Assembly: GCA_030705925.1 (NCBI GenBank)
Contig: JAUZPM010000007.1
Location: 1-52,640 of the forward strand
From: Bacillota bacterium
Lineage (GTDB): Bacteria; Bacillota; Clostridia; Oscillospirales; Feifaniaceae
Length of the DNA: 52,640 bases
Reading direction: 5' to 3'
The number at the start of each line of letters is the position of its first letter. Positions within the stretch are counted from its first letter, which is position 1. Below the pieces are notes generated by a model. The model was not told where the DNA came from, did no database searches, and saw only the letters and a list, made by a program, of their open reading frames with translations. Positions 7,078 to 14,378 of the stretch are shown here, piece by piece. The translations under genes were made by a program, and so were the position numbers.

Positions 7078-7743
7078 ATGACGGAAAAAAAGTACCCATT
7101 TAAGACAATTAGCGTTTACTGTTTGATTTTCTATATTTCCTGGACTCTATATGAGTTGTATGGAAGCTCGGCAATTGGAAATATGCTGGGGAATGAATGG
7201 ATATCGCAAATTGTAAAGAGCGGTTTAATCAAAAATTTAGTTTGGACGCTTCCGGCATGGCTGCTAGCAAGACATTATCAACCGGTAATGTACGTGAAGG
7301 CAAAAGAAATGTTTCGCTCGAAACTCCATTGGCAAAAGTACCTGCCGATTTACGCCGCTTTTGTTGTTTACCTTGGCGTGGGAGATTTTATTATAAATGG
7401 CTCCGTTGCTATAAGTCCGGAGTTTAATGCAACTCAGCTTATCACTGTCCTTTTTGTCGGAATTACAGAAGAAATGGTATTTCGAGGATGGCTGTTAAAC
7501 GCAACAATAACCGAAAAACGAAAATGGAGCGCTATACTAATAAATGCTGCCATGTTTTTGCTGATTCACTTTCCACGATGGTTTTACGATGGTATTTTCA
7601 TTACATCCTTTACAAGTTTGGGGTTCATATCAATCCTTGCATTGAGTGTTATATTCAGTTGGACATTTATTAAAAGCAAAAATTTGCTTTTGCCTATTAC
7701 TTTGCATATGTTATGGGATTTATTAATGTTTCTATTATATTAA
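7078..7743 (+). CDS. CPBP-family intramembrane metalloprotease
   Basis: A 221-residue membrane protein with about six hydrophobic segments. The CPBP (CAAX protease/bacteriocin-processing) signature is present: EE-M-V-F-R-G in GITEEMVFRGWLLN (~residues 130-143), a second motif FLLIHFPRW with the conserved His, and HMLWDLL near the C-terminus. These Glu and His residues form the catalytic site within the membrane. The ATG at 7078 follows GAAAGG. It stands alone, with a palindromic promoter upstream and repeat C downstream. Bacterial members are linked to bacteriocin self-immunity or peptide processing; the substrate is unknown. Two further CPBP proteins occur at 32776 and 44056. Confidence 0.85.
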   Translation: MTEKKYPFKTISVYCLIFYISWTLYELYGSSAIGNMLGNEWISQIVKSGLIKNLVWTLPAWLLARHYQPVMYVKAKEMFRSKLHWQKYLPIYAAFVVYLGVGDFIINGSVAISPEFNATQLITVLFVGITEEMVFRGWLLNATITEKRKWSAILINAAMFLLIHFPRWFYDGIFITSFTSLGFISILALSVIFSWTFIKSKNLLLPITLHMLWDLLMFLLY

Positions 7744-7827
7744 TACAGATTATGAGCATAATGTACCAACAAAAACATTGACTGGTCTTTTACAGGGTTC
7801 CATCTCGAAGTCTATTCTTATATTGTA

Positions 7828-7885
7828 GTGAGGGTTCAAATCCAACTTAAATACTCGAAGATATCGATTTTGGTAATAAAACACA
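7828..7885 (+). repeat. Dispersed intergenic repeat, copy C
   Basis: GAGGGTTCAAATCC, then GAAGATATCGATTTTGGTAA, match copy B (6950-7017) in order and spacing. It runs into the terminator that follows. Confidence 0.4.
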
Positions 7886-7931
7886 AAAATCGGGTACTTC
7901 GCATGAAAAATGCGGAGTGTCCGATTTTTTT
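7885..7931 (+). terminator. Strong hairpin terminator
   Basis: AAAAATCGG...CCGATTTTTTT arms with an inner CGCAT/ATGCG stem. It follows the CPBP gene and faces the minus-strand DUF2382 gene, so it can serve both directions. Confidence 0.7.
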
Positions 7932-8120
7932 GTAACACTCCGGATTTGAACCGGGAAAGTCACGGCCAGCGGCACCAACCGTTGCACTGGAGGCAATTTG
8001 CACCCTTCACATTTGTGGAGGGTGTTTTGCTTTGTGCCCGCGGCTTGCTCCCCGCAGGGGCCGAACAAAGTGAGGTGTACTCATTTTTGAAATGTGCCAG
8101 GTTTGAACCTGGGTTCAAGA
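7932..8120. other. GC-rich block with two tRNA T-arm-like hairpins
   Basis: On the minus strand CCAGG-TTCAAA-CCTGG (near 8103) and CCGG-TTCAAAT-CCGG (near 7946) both look like TΨC arms. Between them are a CACCCTTCACA/TGTGGAGGGTG hairpin and a C/G-rich segment. No complete cloverleaf could be drawn. It could be decayed tRNA genes or a dispersed repeat downstream of the gene at 8126. Confidence 0.35.
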
Positions 8121-8125
8121 GCCTT

Positions 8126-8470
8126 TTACGTAAAGGATATTTTGTCGGTATTGTACTCGACCCGCATCTCTTCCTTTTTCAAATCGATGGGGATATGCTG
8201 CGTTTCGGTCAGAATGCTCTTATAGACGTCGACGTCATAAAGGATTTTCTTTTTTTTCATATGGTCATAGACCTCGGTGCTGATAGGAAGCCGGAGCGTT
8301 TCCATTTTGCCATTCGTTTCCCGCTCAATCACAAGGTCTTCATACTGAACAGGCAGCGTAAACATCTCGTCTTTCAGATAAGTATCCCTGTGAATAACTA
8401 CTTTGCCGTGGCTGATAAAATTATTTATGATGTCGAGCTGCTCTTTTTTGAGTTCAAATCCGTTTTCCAT
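8126..8470 (-). CDS. YsnF/AvaK-domain (DUF2382) protein
   Basis: 114 residues, all explained by one DUF2382/YsnF-type domain: LKKEQLDIINNFISHGKVVIHRD, then LPVQYEDLVIERE, then RLPISTEVYD. The family is associated with general stress proteins; its biochemical role is not established. It has no signal peptide or membrane segment. It follows a sister gene (8522-8986) with the same domain, but a hairpin terminator lies between them, so it may be transcribed separately or at reduced level. An E-rich amphipathic beta pattern repeats through the protein. Confidence 0.8.
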   Translation of the reverse strand: MENGFELKKEQLDIINNFISHGKVVIHRDTYLKDEMFTLPVQYEDLVIERETNGKMETLRLPISTEVYDHMKKKKILYDVDVYKSILTETQHIPIDLKKEEMRVEYNTDKISFT

Positions 8471-8489
8471 ACATTATCTCCTGTTAATA

Positions 8490-8517
8490 AAAGCACCTCC
8501 AGGACCGGAGGTGCTTT
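8490..8517 (-). terminator. Terminator between the two DUF2382 genes
   Basis: AAAGCACCTCC / GGAGGTGCTTT, an 11-bp perfect stem with loop AGGACC; on the minus strand it is followed by TATTAAC. It closes the 8522-8986 transcript. Confidence 0.75.
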
Positions 8518-8521
8518 ACGT

Positions 8522-8986
8522 TTAAAAGAATCCTTTGTCCTTGTCCGGTTCATCCTTGTCAAGCTCATCCCGTACGATGTTAGGGTCGCCGTCCGTGTGA
8601 ACCCTGGCTTCTTCGCGCCTGATTGATTCATCTATATGGCGATCTTCCTCGACGGCTTGCTTGCGCGCATTTACCTCACCGACAATGACGGTGTGTTTAC
8701 CTACGTCGACGCGCTCTTCTGACACGGGAATATGAATCTTTTCCTCGTGTCCAATGGGTTCGTCGCTGAGCTTGTGATCAACTGCTTTCCTGTCTATTAC
8801 AACTTCTTCATGCGTAACGGGAACGTCGACAATCTGGCGCTCTGTCACAATATCCTTACTCAACTCCACATCTCCAACCTTGTCGAGATGCTTGGCAATG
8901 TCGAGTTCTTCCTTTTTGAGCTGAATTTTATTTTCGTCTGTGACCTTCTTTTTTGATTTTTTAACATCATCAAAAAATAAACCCAT
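8522..8986 (-). CDS. YsnF/AvaK-domain (DUF2382) stress-type protein
   Basis: 154 residues from ATG 8986 with ribosome site AAGGAGG. The DUF2382 domain covers ~20-130: IQLKKEELDIAKHLDKVGDVEL, RQIVDVPVTHEEVVIDRKAV, then EEKIHIPVSEERVDV, with paired VPV/IPV-x-x-EE strands typical of YsnF. The C-terminal tail is acidic and charged (DELDKDEPDKDKG). The protein is cytoplasmic and hydrophilic. In Bacillus, ysnF belongs to the general stress regulon; here a TTGACA lies ~75 bases upstream of the start, but I cannot define the -10. The duplicate at 8126 suggests a local duplication followed by divergence. Confidence 0.82.
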   Translation of the reverse strand: MGLFFDDVKKSKKKVTDENKIQLKKEELDIAKHLDKVGDVELSKDIVTERQIVDVPVTHEEVVIDRKAVDHKLSDEPIGHEEKIHIPVSEERVDVGKHTVIVGEVNARKQAVEEDRHIDESIRREEARVHTDGDPNIVRDELDKDEPDKDKGFF

Positions 8987-9260
8987 TTATAACCCCTCCT
9001 TAAAAAAGTGGTCATTTATAAATTTCCCTTTTGAGAATCGTTTATCCTTATAAATGACTGTCAAAACCATCATGATTTTCAAAAAATAAAAAAGAACGAA
9101 AAAGATTATTCCATAGGAAACGCTGAATAAAGCAGTTCTAAGAAAATATGATTCAATGGCAAAAGGACGTCTTGTGGTCACGAAACGCCCTCAGAATATC
9201 GCTTGTTTCTTCACTTTTTAACGTAAATACTGCTGTTCGGCTGCCCGGAATGCCTTGATT
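8987..9260. other. Upstream region of the DUF2382 genes, no gene seen
   Basis: It holds TTGACA on the minus strand (9064-9059) as a possible -35. A 64-codon minus-strand frame (8987-9181) abuts the gene start but has no ribosome site and overlaps the presumed promoter, so it was not annotated. Confidence 0.4.
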
Positions 9261-9289
9261 TTACTGGATTTGTGCTGTAAATCCAGTAA
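9261..9289. other. Perfect 11-bp hairpin of unknown role
   Basis: TTACTGGATTT / AAATCCAGTAA with loop GTGCTGT. No T-run follows, so it is not a standard terminator. Confidence 0.4.
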
Positions 9290-9401
9290 GAACACACGCA
9301 CCAACAGTAAAAAGCACTTATCTTAGCCATTTATGGCAAATATGCAAATAGATGAGCTTATTTTTTTGTATCCTGAAATGAAAAGTATGTTCAAGAAATC
9401 T

Positions 9402-9469
9402 TCAAAAAAGATATAAATTTTGGAGTTTACATGATAATTTCTACGTCAACATCGTAATATCTTTTTTGA
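9402..9469. repeat. 13-bp inverted repeat enclosing 42 bases
   Basis: TCAAAAAAGATAT (9402-9414) and ATATCTTTTTTGA (9457-9469) are exact complements. It could be the ends of a tiny nonautonomous element or a long-loop hairpin; no target duplication was recognised. Confidence 0.4.
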
Positions 9470-9487
9470 CCAGACTTGCCAATAAAA

Positions 9488-9527
9488 AATCCATGTAACA
9501 GGATTTGAACTGTCACATGGATTTTTT
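9488..9527 (+). terminator. Hairpin terminator, twin of 6289-6330
   Basis: AATCCATGTAACAG / CTGTCACATGGATT with loop GATTTGAA and six T's. The sequence is near-identical to the hairpin at the R-M border. Confidence 0.7.
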
Positions 9528-9531
9528 GTTA

Positions 9532-9571
9532 TTGATACGGTTAGATTTGTGCTATAATCTTGTCAGATTAT
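9532..9571 (+). promoter_or_regulatory. Promoter and overlapping inverted repeat for the MBL gene
   Basis: TTGATA (9532-9537), 15 bases, then TGC-TATAAT (9550-9558), an extended -10. ATAATCT-TGTC-AGATTAT (9554-9571) overlaps the -10 and extends into the start region; the half-sites match the CPBP palindrome at 7046. Confidence 0.55.
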
Positions 9572-9654
9572 TAAACTAAATTAGTATTTAAGAACACAAG
9601 TGATATCCGCCTGATGCTATAAGAATAAGGAACAGCATTTTTTAAAAGGAAGTG

Positions 9655-9738
9655 GTGAAATTGCCTGCAAAGAATCGTTTTGCCTCTGTACAAAGCAAAA
9701 ATATAAATTGTATAGAGGAGTGCATGGTAAATGAATAA
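9655..9738 (+). CDS. Possible 27-residue leader peptide overlapping the MBL gene start
   Basis: A GTG at 9655 with AAAAGGA at 9643 opens a 27-codon frame that ends at TAA 9736-9738, overlapping the MBL start (9731) by 8 bases. It encodes a basic, Asn/Lys-rich peptide of no known family. The overlap would allow translational coupling; whether it is translated cannot be seen from sequence. Confidence 0.3.
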   Translation: MKLPAKNRFASVQSKNINCIEECMVNE

Positions 9739-10546
9739 ATTAAATAAACCAGTCATAACAAATGAGACCATTAAAGCAATGGAGGACATGTCCTTTTTTA
9801 CCCATTCGCTAATTTTTGATGACATACTTATTGTTGCCCAAAAAGAAACAAACTGCTTTGTATTGAAAACGAATGATGGGTTGATTATCATTGATGCCAT
9901 TTGGCCTGCAAAAGAAGCATTTGATGCAATAGTAGCCGCCATAGAGGATGTAGGATGGAATCCCAATGCGATCAAAAAACTGGTTTTGACGCATGGTCAC
10001 GTTGATCATACAGGATGCGGAAAGTGGTTTGTTGAACAATACAATGCTGACACGTACCTCTCAAAAGTAGATGATATTTTCTGGCAGGAACGTCCAGCAA
10101 AACCAGAACGGTCAGAAACATGGAAAGACTACAATATTGACCATTATCTTCTGGATGGAGATACAATAACATTAGGTGAAAAGACGTTATACGTCTACAG
10201 CACACCCGGTCATACGCCGGGATGCATGAGTTATATATTCCCCGTAAAAGAAAACGGAGATAATCATATGGCAGCCTTGTGGGGAGGAACTACACCTCCG
10301 AGGACAAAGGCCGAAGTGAGACAATACATGAAATCATTGGATTACTTCGTTGACGCGGCAATGTTGAAAAATGTAGATGTGGCTTTAAGTAATCACACGG
10401 CAATAGACAATGGCCTGGAACGTATTGAATACTCCAGAAAACGCTATTCCTATATGCCTAATATCTATATAATCGGATCGGATGGATTTCAAAAATACTG
10501 TCAGGTCTTTCGGACATTGAGCAAAGAAATGTTGGAAAGATTATGA
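9731..10546 (+). CDS. MBL-fold metallo-hydrolase (class B beta-lactamase-like)
   Basis: 271 residues. The metallo-beta-lactamase motif THGHVDHTG (H-x-H-x-D-H, residues ~90-98) gives the two-zinc site. A later His lies in STPGHTPGC and another in LSNHTAIDN, in the positions of the third and last metal ligands. The arrangement resembles subclass B3-like proteins, but no export signal is seen at the N-terminus, unlike true periplasmic or secreted lactamases, so a cytoplasmic hydrolase of thioester, lactone or lactam substrates is equally possible. The ATG at 9731 follows GAGGAG. A short leader frame overlaps the start. Confidence 0.85.
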   Translation: MNKLNKPVITNETIKAMEDMSFFTHSLIFDDILIVAQKETNCFVLKTNDGLIIIDAIWPAKEAFDAIVAAIEDVGWNPNAIKKLVLTHGHVDHTGCGKWFVEQYNADTYLSKVDDIFWQERPAKPERSETWKDYNIDHYLLDGDTITLGEKTLYVYSTPGHTPGCMSYIFPVKENGDNHMAALWGGTTPPRTKAEVRQYMKSLDYFVDAAMLKNVDVALSNHTAIDNGLERIEYSRKRYSYMPNIYIIGSDGFQKYCQVFRTLSKEMLERL

Positions 10547-10615
10547 GCTTTATACCAATTCATCGAACTTTGATTTGTTCCTAAAGGTATGTATATTAAT
10601 GCATTAATTTGTATT

Positions 10616-10678
10616 ACAAGAGTTCGAATCCACTGTAAAATTCAATGAGGGAATGAACCAGCACATGGAGTTTTTATG
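10616..10678 (+). repeat. Dispersed intergenic repeat, copy D
   Basis: CAAGAGTTCGAATCCACTGT, AAAATTCAA and GCACATGGAGTTTTTATG. The first part matches copy B, the last part matches the terminator at 17893-17933. Confidence 0.4.
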
Positions 10679-10831
10679 ATGTCACGTATGACCCCAACCA
10701 TGTAGCTTTAAGGTATTCCGGTAGACCCCCATAGAGAGAAAAACCGTTGCGCATTTTCGCGGGCAAAGTGATCATGGGCATCAAAGAAGCGCTGCTCAGC
10801 TTTCTAAATATTGCATCATTGCATTACCGAT

Positions 10832-10875
10832 AAAAAAAGGACTTTTCGGATTTATTTCCGAAAAGTCCTTTTTTT
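10832..10875. terminator. Bidirectional terminator between MBL and MarR genes
   Basis: Seven A's, GGACTTTTCGGA / TCCGAAAAGTCC, then eight T's: a symmetric hairpin that can stop both convergent transcripts. The preceding 10679-10831 holds no recognisable gene. Confidence 0.85.
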
Positions 10876-10880
10876 ATTTT

Positions 10881-11339
10881 CTAAACTGAGTGGCTTTCAA
10901 AATATTCAAGGATTTTTTCGGTTTGATCAAGGTAGTTGTCTGGCACATCGCATGCACGCATAGCTTCAATTATATGAAGATAAGCTTCCCTTTCAGATTT
11001 CAAATGTTCCTCCTGCGCGAGCTTTCCTTCTTCCGTAACCTCAAGTGCATAGGATCGGCGGTCATTTTTGTTGATGACACGCTGTAAAAACCCCAGTTCT
11101 TCCAGCTTATCGACAACGCCAGTCATGGTGCTTTTTGATACCTGAAGTTGTTCACTGATATCGCGCATAATCATCTGCGGATTATTGCAAAGCAGGCTCA
11201 AAGCAGATATTTCAATTTTGGAAAGTCTCTTGATTCTATGAAAGAATTTTTCATCGTATTTCTCATTCAATCTTACTATCCGGTGTGAAATTTGGTATAC
11301 CCGCTCCAAAAGGGGCTCAGTGAGGATGTCTTTTCGCAT
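10881..11339 (-). CDS. MarR-family transcriptional regulator
   Basis: 152 residues, ATG 11339 with ribosome site AAAGGAGG. The winged helix spans ~50-110: LSKIEISALSLL, MIMRDISEQLQVSKSTMTGV (recognition helix), VDKLEELGFLQR, and the wing NKNDRRSYALEVTEEG. N- and C-terminal helices form the dimer interface. It is divergent from the ATC-hydrolase/flavoprotein/[2Fe-2S] operon, with a palindrome overlapping that operon's promoter (11466-11483), so it most likely represses the operon and perhaps itself, relieved by a small ligand. Confidence 0.9.
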   Translation of the reverse strand: MRKDILTEPLLERVYQISHRIVRLNEKYDEKFFHRIKRLSKIEISALSLLCNNPQMIMRDISEQLQVSKSTMTGVVDKLEELGFLQRVINKNDRRSYALEVTEEGKLAQEEHLKSEREAYLHIIEAMRACDVPDNYLDQTEKILEYFESHSV

Positions 11340-11456
11340 ATTATGATCCTCCTTTTCGCTTATTACAAAAAATTATAACACAAGACGGACTGTAATGGAA
11401 TGGCTTTGTTTTTATAAAAAATAATTTACAAATTAAACTATTTATTAATAAGACTA

Positions 11457-11485
11457 TTGACTATTCGTACTAAATAAAGTACGAT
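11457..11485 (+). promoter_or_regulatory. Operon promoter with MarR-type operator
   Basis: TTGACT (11457-11462), 17 bases, TACGAT (11480-11485). The palindrome CGTACT-AAATAA-AGTACG (11466-11483) fills the spacer and touches the -10, so a bound regulator would block RNA polymerase. Confidence 0.65.
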
Positions 11486-11566
11486 AAAGCCATGACGCGT
11501 ACCGTCATAAATATCGCCGAATATCTGCAAAACAGAATCACGCGAATGATGAAAGGAAACTTTGAC

Positions 11567-12055
11567 ATGACATCCATTAAAAGTTCAGAAGATCCGGCCT
11601 CTCGTTTCGCAAAGCTGACAGCGGAACTATATTATTTTCTTGCGGAGGTACTTATAGAAGATCTTGGTGAAGAAAAAGGAAAGGCGGCCATACGGCAGGC
11701 TCTGAAAAAATTCGGTGAAAAAAGAGTTTCCGACATGAAAAAAGAGGCAAAAGAGCGGGCACTGCCGCTCGAAAGCCCGCAGACCTATTTCGCGGTGCGG
11801 GATATGCCGTCAAACGGATGGGAAAACGCCCCTGGGAATCCAATGACGATCACAGAATGCCCGATGTTTGATATCTGGGAGAACTTTGGTGAAAAAGGTA
11901 TGGATCTTGGCGCACTGTACTGTGAGATCGACCATATCCTGTTTGGCGGCTTTGGTTTGGCGCTCAGCCGCCCACAATGCAAAACAAATGGCGACCGCGT
12001 TTGTGATTTTCAGCTGCAAATGAAAGAAGGGCAAAACAGCGATGGAGATAAATAA
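11567..12055 (+). CDS. L-2-amino-thiazoline-4-carboxylic acid hydrolase-like protein
   Basis: 162 residues from ATG 11567, chosen because AAAGGA lies 8 bases upstream; the earlier ATG at 11492 falls at the promoter. Family hallmarks are an N-terminal helical part with FGEKRVSDMKKEA, then MTITECPMFDIW, YCEIDHILFGGFGLAL and a terminal C-x(n)-G-D-x-x-C-D-F block (CKTNGDRVCDFQL). The named activity (opening ATC, an L-cysteine precursor) is known for few members; many act on unknown substrates or only bind ligands. It overlaps the flavoprotein gene by 14 bases. A second member is at 42796. Confidence 0.72.
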   Translation: MTSIKSSEDPASRFAKLTAELYYFLAEVLIEDLGEEKGKAAIRQALKKFGEKRVSDMKKEAKERALPLESPQTYFAVRDMPSNGWENAPGNPMTITECPMFDIWENFGEKGMDLGALYCEIDHILFGGFGLALSRPQCKTNGDRVCDFQLQMKEGQNSDGDK

Positions 12056-13868
12056 TTCTAATAGTATACATACCGATGTGCTTTGCATCGGCGGAGGCGG
12101 CGCAGGAATCACGGCGGCAATCTCAGCCAGAAAGCAGGGCGCCCACGTAACGCTTGTTTCAAAAGGAAAGATCGGTAACAGCGGCAACACCATCATGATT
12201 GGCGGTTCCTATTCGATGGACGGTGAAAGCGCCAAAAATTACGGCTTTCAAAAAGCGAATGCTTCCTTTAATAAAGACTATTTGTTTGAGCAGATTGTAA
12301 AGCAAAGCTTTTTCCTCTCAGAACAAAACCTTGTTCAGCAATATGTGGACGAAAGCCCGGACGTTGTTTATCAGTGCTATCAGTGGGGAGAGCAGGCAAA
12401 AATAAAGCAGAATTTTTTTGCACCGGGCGGCTGGATGCTTTCCGGTCATGCTCTGGGCAAAGCCCTTTTACAAGGTTTGCATGAAACCTCCGGCATCGAA
12501 ACGGTGGAAGATACGGTTATCGTTGATTTGTTAAAAAGTGACGATAAAATTTCGGGCGCGGTCGGATTCGATGTTTATACAGGTGAACCGGTGCACATTC
12601 ATGCTAAATCCGTCGTAATGGGAACCGGCGGGTTTCAGCCGTTTTCTGTGACAAGCACCAACAGCGACATGATCGCCGGGGATGGTATCGCCATGGCTTA
12701 CCGTGCGGGCGCGCAGCTTGCCGATATGGAATTCATGATCTTTATCCCCACGGCGCTGGAACCGCAAAGCAGCAAAGGCTCCATTCTGCCGTTTCTTCTT
12801 TATTCCTCCGGTATTCCGATTGGCACGCTTGACGGTGAAGGGAACGCAATTAAAATTCCAAAACCTATGCGTAAAATGGCAAAAGGAAGCGAACTGGACA
12901 AAGTTATTTTCAACTATTATTGGTCGGCCCGCCTTGCACAAGGGAAAGGGACTGAAAACAGCGGGCTTTACATGGATTTCTCAAAGCTTGCGAAACTTCC
13001 CGGATTCATTTTCAATTTTGGTTTTAAAGAGCTGCTCAAGTATTTTAAGGATTTTTATAAATATGGCTACTATCACAGCGATGATTTATTTTATTTCAAG
13101 AAGCTGATGCTTGAAAAGAAGAAGATGGAGTTTGCGTTATGCTCGGAATATTCGATGGGCGGCATTGTCATTGACGAGAAAATGGCAACGAGAGTGCGCG
13201 GCCTTTTCGCGGCAGGGGAAGCCGGAAGCGGTGTTTTCGGCGCGTGCCGTGTGGCGGACGCAACAACAGAGATGATGGTGCAGGGCACAAGAGCAGGTAT
13301 TTCAGCGGCAGAATATGCACAAAAGGCTGAACAGCCGAAAACTGACGAGCAGCAGGTAAATGCAATTTTGAATAAAATACAAGCGCCGATTTTCCGCGCC
13401 GAGGGTGTGAACCCTGTCGCGACTATTCAAAAAATCCACCGGGCGGCCGATCAGGGCTTCGGTTCCATCCGCAATGAGGAAGAGCTGACCGCAGCCTTAG
13501 CAGAGATTGAACACATCAAGGAAGTAGATTTGCCCCACCTCTGTGCACAATGCAAATCACCCAGTTATAACTATGAGCGCCTTTGCGCCTTGCAGGCTGA
13601 AAATATGCTGACTTGCACGGAGGCAGGTATCCGTGCCGCACTGATGCGGCGTGAAAGCCGGGGCTTCCATCTTCGTTCAGATTATCCGCAGGTAGATAAC
13701 GACCGGTTTGCAGTGCGTATTTTGGAGGAACAAGGCCCGGATCATATGCTGATGAGTGAGCGCAAACCAAGCGTTACAAGAATTCCGACCCCTAGCGGAA
13801 ATGAAGAAAATGTTCCGGAATTCATGCTTCGTCAGAAATTGAAATTTAAAAATGCCAGTATTAGATAA
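12042..13868 (+). CDS. FAD-dependent fumarate-reductase-type flavoprotein
   Basis: 608 residues. The dinucleotide fold starts at once (DVLCIGGGGAGITAAISARKQG), with the FAD-proximal GNTIMIGGSY loop and the second FAD motif GLFAAGEAGSGVFGACRVADAT near residue 400. Length and layout match the fumarate reductase/succinate dehydrogenase/L-aspartate oxidase family. The usual HxMGG catalytic region reads EYSMGGI, without the His, and the normal GANR is GACR, so fumarate is probably not the substrate. There is no Tat or lipoprotein signal, so it is cytoplasmic. The next gene is a separate [2Fe-2S] protein, giving a two-subunit redox enzyme resembling SdhA plus the N-terminal half of SdhB. Controlled with its neighbours by the divergent MarR. 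Confidence 0.85.
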   Translation: MEINNSNSIHTDVLCIGGGGAGITAAISARKQGAHVTLVSKGKIGNSGNTIMIGGSYSMDGESAKNYGFQKANASFNKDYLFEQIVKQSFFLSEQNLVQQYVDESPDVVYQCYQWGEQAKIKQNFFAPGGWMLSGHALGKALLQGLHETSGIETVEDTVIVDLLKSDDKISGAVGFDVYTGEPVHIHAKSVVMGTGGFQPFSVTSTNSDMIAGDGIAMAYRAGAQLADMEFMIFIPTALEPQSSKGSILPFLLYSSGIPIGTLDGEGNAIKIPKPMRKMAKGSELDKVIFNYYWSARLAQGKGTENSGLYMDFSKLAKLPGFIFNFGFKELLKYFKDFYKYGYYHSDDLFYFKKLMLEKKKMEFALCSEYSMGGIVIDEKMATRVRGLFAAGEAGSGVFGACRVADATTEMMVQGTRAGISAAEYAQKAEQPKTDEQQVNAILNKIQAPIFRAEGVNPVATIQKIHRAADQGFGSIRNEEELTAALAEIEHIKEVDLPHLCAQCKSPSYNYERLCALQAENMLTCTEAGIRAALMRRESRGFHLRSDYPQVDNDRFAVRILEEQGPDHMLMSERKPSVTRIPTPSGNEENVPEFMLRQKLKFKNASIR

Positions 13869-13888
13869 TCATGGATTGGAGAGAAAAA

Positions 13889-14203
13889 ATGCAGGTAAAA
13901 ATATATCGTTATGATCCGTCTGCGGATACCGCCGGCCATTTTGATACGTTTGATGTGCCGGCAATGCCGCATTGGACAGTCATGGATGTTTTGGACTATA
14001 TCAGTGAAAATGTGGACAGCACAATTGCGTATTTTAAGCATGGTGCTTGTGACCATGGTATCTGCGGCAGATGCGCTTTGCATGTTAACGGCAAAGTGAA
14101 GCTCGCCTGTTCCACAGAAATTTCAGAGGAACAGGTCCTTGAAATCAGACCAGTCAATGACAATGTTTTAAGAGATTTGGTCGTGATTCCGAAAATTCAG
14201 TAA
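13889..14203 (+). CDS. Small [2Fe-2S] ferredoxin-domain protein, partner of the flavoprotein
   Basis: 104 residues from ATG 13889, chosen because TTGGAGAG ends 4 bases upstream; an in-frame ATG at 13871 lacks a ribosome site. It has the plant-type ferredoxin fold of the N-terminal domain of SdhB/FrdB: YFKHGACDHGICGRC gives three Cys ligands and KLACSTE the fourth. The C-terminal domain of FrdB, which holds the 4Fe and 3Fe clusters, is absent, so electrons would come from or go to a soluble carrier. Lies 20 bases after the flavoprotein and ends the operon before a strong terminator. Confidence 0.85.
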   Translation: MQVKIYRYDPSADTAGHFDTFDVPAMPHWTVMDVLDYISENVDSTIAYFKHGACDHGICGRCALHVNGKVKLACSTEISEEQVLEIRPVNDNVLRDLVVIPKIQ

Positions 14204-14294
14204 TAACAAGTATACTATACTTTTTTGTAAGCAGCAGCACATAATCCACTTTTACGGAGAATCAACTCAGATAAATTGCTTGATCGTAAAAATA

Positions 14295-14346
14295 AAACAG
14301 TGCACTGACTCTGTTGAATTAATCATAATCAGTGCACTGTTTTTTA
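14295..14346. terminator. Operon terminator (bidirectional)
   Basis: AAACAGTGCACTGA and TCAGTGCACTGTTT, a 14-bp perfect stem with a 20-base loop, T's on the right and A's on the left. It separates the flavoprotein operon from the convergent MFS gene. Confidence 0.8.
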
Positions 14347-14378
14347 GTGTCTAGCTATCATCGTCCATGCAAAACTCC

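Noticed and set aside
7910-8626. 238-codon plus-strand frame
   Set aside because: It is antisense to two convincing DUF2382 genes and crosses a terminator; its length comes from the GC-rich block.
8987-9181. 64-codon minus-strand frame upstream of the DUF2382 gene
   Set aside because: No ribosome site, overlaps the presumed promoter, composition unlike the neighbours and no family likeness.
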